Of a stretch of DNA of 64,000 nt, positions 61,908 to 64,000 are shown one piece after another. The first letter of the stretch is position 1, and the number at the start of each line of letters is the position of its first letter. The stretch is from assembly GCA_965230525.1 (NCBI GenBank), contig OZ246008.1, forward strand, positions 2,604,001 through 2,668,000, written 5' to 3'. The notes beneath the pieces are model-generated. The model was not told the origin of the DNA, did not search any database, and saw nothing but the letters and a program-made list of their open reading frames with translations. The position numbers and the translations under genes are program-made. Source of the DNA: GCA-002733465 sp965230525. Its GTDB lineage: Bacteria; Pseudomonadota; Gammaproteobacteria; Enterobacterales; Kangiellaceae.

Positions 61908-62579
61908 TTGTATCAAAAAGCCGAAAACCTATTAAAAATCGAAAATGTTGCGGTATTTCGTTCAGATTTGCCACTATTTGATGCGATCAGTTTTCAGCTT
62001 GGATCCGGGCAAGCGATTCAAATCTCAGGCACTAATGGTGCTGGCAAAACTTCATTACTTCGCTGTTTATGTGGCCTAAGCACTCGATTCACGGGAGATA
62101 TCTTGTGGAATGGTCAAGCCGTGAGTAGCGATAGTGCATCAATCCAAAGGCAACTTTTATATTTAGGGCATGGATTAGGTCTTAAAGCAAAATTAACCGT
62201 CAATCAAAATTTGGCTTTCTATCAAAAATTGCGTTTTGATCAAGATCAAGCTGCCATTAATCAAGCGCTTAGTGCGCTAAAGATCGCACAATATGCAGAT
62301 GAGCCGGTGGCTAACCTATCTGCAGGGCAAAAGCGCCGGGTTAGTCTCGCTCGAATCATTAGCGAACCGGTCAAGTTGTGGATATTAGACGAGCCAATGG
62401 TGGCACTCGATATTGAGGGACAAGCTTGGCTAGAGGCCGTTTGTAACCAGCATTTAGCGGCTGGCGGGCTACTCATCACCACCTCCCATCAACCATTAAA
62501 AGGCATCAACAATTTGACCGCGTTAGAGCTCAAACCAGCCGATTTAAATGTGTTCTACCAACAAATGGAGAGTCACTGA
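61908..62579 (+). CDS. ccmA: Heme exporter ATP-binding protein
   Basis: A 223-residue ABC ATPase of cytochrome c maturation. Walker A is SGTNGAGKTSL, signature LSAGQKRRV, Walker B LWILDEPMVALD. With CcmB and CcmC it releases holo-CcmE (heme chaperone). The start is TTG at 61908, as no ATG fits; the Shine-Dalgarno sequence is weak. ccmB overlaps by 1 nt. Confidence 0.94.
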   Translation: MYQKAENLLKIENVAVFRSDLPLFDAISFQLGSGQAIQISGTNGAGKTSLLRCLCGLSTRFTGDILWNGQAVSSDSASIQRQLLYLGHGLGLKAKLTVNQNLAFYQKLRFDQDQAAINQALSALKIAQYADEPVANLSAGQKRRVSLARIISEPVKLWILDEPMVALDIEGQAWLEAVCNQHLAAGGLLITTSHQPLKGINNLTALELKPADLNVFYQQMESH

Positions 62580-63247
62580 TGTTACTGGGAAATAGCGCTT
62601 TAATTCGAAGAGAGCTTGATGTGGTGTTTCGCAGCAAGAATGAATTTATTTACCCCATTGCTTTTTTTGTTATCGTCACCAGCCTGTTTCCATTAGCGGT
62701 AACCCCCGACCCAGTTCAATTGGCTTTTATTGCACCCGGCGTTATTTGGGTTGCGGCGCTTTTGAGTATTTTATTGTCACTCAACGGCTTTTATCAGCCC
62801 GACTTTGAAGAAGGGGGGTTAGAGCAATTGCTGTTAACTGGAGTATCGGGCGCTCGTATTGTCACTGCTAAAAGCATTGCTAACTGGTTGGTGACCGGCT
62901 TGCCGTTAGTTATAATGGCCCCTCTGATTGGGGTACTATTTAACCTCGATATGGTCGCTATATCGGTTGCTTTTTTGGCATTACTTATCGGCACACCAAC
63001 GTTATGTTTTATTGGTTCGATAGGTATGTGTTTGACCTTGGGTTTGAGAAATGGTGGTGTTTTGCTGACATTGCTTATTTTACCCTTATTTATTCCAGTA
63101 CTTATTTTTGGAACGATGGCGGTACAGGCCGCGGCACTAAATGACGGTGTATCTGGGCAACTAGCGGTGCTGGCTGCACTACTTATTACTAGTGTGATGC
63201 TTTCGCCGCTGGCAGCATCCGCAGCAATGAAAATTGCAATTGATTAG
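62579..63247 (+). CDS. ccmB: Heme exporter membrane subunit
   Basis: A 222-residue polytopic membrane protein with six hydrophobic segments, family motifs ALIRRELDVVFRSKNE, DFEEGGLEQLLLTG and the C-terminal PLAASAAMKIA. Works as the permease of the CcmAB complex. Starts 1 nt inside the ccmA stop (TGATG), which gives translational coupling. Confidence 0.95.
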   Translation: MLLGNSALIRRELDVVFRSKNEFIYPIAFFVIVTSLFPLAVTPDPVQLAFIAPGVIWVAALLSILLSLNGFYQPDFEEGGLEQLLLTGVSGARIVTAKSIANWLVTGLPLVIMAPLIGVLFNLDMVAISVAFLALLIGTPTLCFIGSIGMCLTLGLRNGGVLLTLLILPLFIPVLIFGTMAVQAAALNDGVSGQLAVLAALLITSVMLSPLAASAAMKIAID

Positions 63248-63275
63248 GTAACAACGAGAATAGGACTATTTGATT

Positions 63276-64000
63276 ATGTGGACTTGGTTTTTCCAAATGG
63301 CTTCTCCCAAGTGGGTGTTTCAATTCACCGAGAAGCTGCTGCCTTGGTTTAAGGCCATCACGCTGATTCTATTTCTTTGTGGTTTAACCATCGGATTATT
63401 ATTTTCCTCAATGGACTATCAGCAAGGAAATACCGTAAGAATCCTGTATATTCATGTACCGGGTGCATTTTTGTCGATGTTTGCCTACGTGTTAATGGCC
63501 ATCAGCGGTGCGATTGGTTTGATTTGGCGGATTAAAATGGCACATATTGTGTCTGTCAGCTGCGCCCCAATTGGAGCTATTTTGACCTTGCTAACGCTTA
63601 TTACGGGGGCTGTGTGGGGTAAACCTACTTGGGGGACTTATTGGGAATGGGATGCGCGATTGACATCTTATTTGATATTGCTGTTTCTCTATCTAGGTTT
63701 TATGGCATTACACAGTGCGTTTGATGATCGTAAGGCTGCAGACAAAGCTTCGGCAGTTTTGGCTTTGGTTGGGTTAGTTAATATTCCAATCATCCATTTT
63801 TCAGTTGAATGGTGGAATACCTTGCATCAAGGCGCAACCATCAGCAAATTTGAAAAGCCATCGATGGATCCGGATATGTTGACGGCATTGTTGGTGATGA
63901 TTGCCGCCTATCAATTTTACTTTTTGACTGTGTTAATGCAACGAATTAGAAGTGAAATATTGGTTCGAGAAAAATTAGCCGGCTGGGTACGAAAGTTAGT
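63276..64000 (+). CDS. ccmC: Heme-handling protein CcmC (cut by window end)
   Basis: Begins at an ATG 28 nt after ccmB with AGGA 10 nt upstream and stays open to the window end (about 241 codons; E. coli CcmC is 245). It contains the tryptophan-rich WWD-type motif GKPTWGTYWEWDARLT and six membrane segments. It presents heme to CcmE. Almost the full gene is present; only the final few codons are missing. Confidence 0.95.
   Translation, partial: MWTWFFQMASPKWVFQFTEKLLPWFKAITLILFLCGLTIGLLFSSMDYQQGNTVRILYIHVPGAFLSMFAYVLMAISGAIGLIWRIKMAHIVSVSCAPIGAILTLLTLITGAVWGKPTWGTYWEWDARLTSYLILLFLYLGFMALHSAFDDRKAADKASAVLALVGLVNIPIIHFSVEWWNTLHQGATISKFEKPSMDPDMLTALLVMIAAYQFYFLTVLMQRIRSEILVREKLAGWVRKL

Overview
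The window looks like chromosomal DNA of an AT-rich, free-living gammaproteobacterium. The gene content and order (ampE-ampD-DUF1631-nadC next to pilA-pilB-pilC, then pilD-coaE-zapD; aceE-aceF-lpdA after ampDE) match the conserved gammaproteobacterial pattern known from Pseudomonas and its relatives. The low GC, the GlyGly-CTERM protein, the hut genes and several HD-GYP proteins would suit a marine Kangiella/Aliikangiella-type organism, but that genus-level guess is inference. I see no rRNA, tRNA, CRISPR array, prophage or intact insertion sequence.

Layout. 0-5 kb: start of xseA (divergent), guaB-guaA (GMP synthesis), tadA and a LysE-type exporter. 5-14 kb: an RhlE-type RNA helicase, mltF, purL and small genes (GIY-YIG, SprT-like). 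14-14.7 kb: a CysB-like protein reduced to its DNA-binding domain, preceded by a 46-codon ORF and an attenuator-like set of hairpins. 14.8-18.4 kb: asd-lysC-lysA operon (aspartate to lysine). 18.5-23.5 kb: histidine utilisation genes hutC-hutU-hutH with divergent hutG and a HutC-type operator. 23.5-26.8 kb: two tandem paralogous HD-GYP genes and an orphan. 26.8-31 kb: an SDR reductase, an M49-like lipoprotein peptidase and a GlyGly-CTERM surface protein.

31.3-42.7 kb, all on the minus strand: nadC, a TfpX/TfpZ-type accessory gene, pilA behind a sigma-54 promoter, pilB, pilC, then an asparagine-synthase-like gene plus a 99-aa gene, then pilD, coaE and zapD. The two-gene unit between pilC and pilD breaks a normally tight pilus cluster and is the clearest accessory insertion here. 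43-47 kb: DUF1631 gene, ampD and ampE (peptidoglycan recycling). 47.7-53.6 kb: pyruvate dehydrogenase aceE-aceF-lpdA, with a promoter and an abutting palindrome upstream. 53.7-59.5 kb: a NodB-type deacetylase, an FHA protein, SlyD, and a hybrid histidine kinase with an HD-GYP response regulator. 59.5-64 kb: an FlhB-C-terminal-like and a FliK-like gene, then ccmA-ccmB-ccmC (cytochrome c maturation; ccmC runs off the window).

Themes: nucleotide and amino-acid biosynthesis, histidine catabolism, type IV pili and cyclic-di-GMP turnover (three HD-GYP proteins), which fits a surface-associated lifestyle. The best candidates for something undescribed are (a) the Cys/Trp-codon leader ORF with mutually exclusive hairpins ahead of the HTH-only CysB homologue, and (b) the asparagine-synthase/99-aa cassette inside the pilus cluster with its palindromic spacer.
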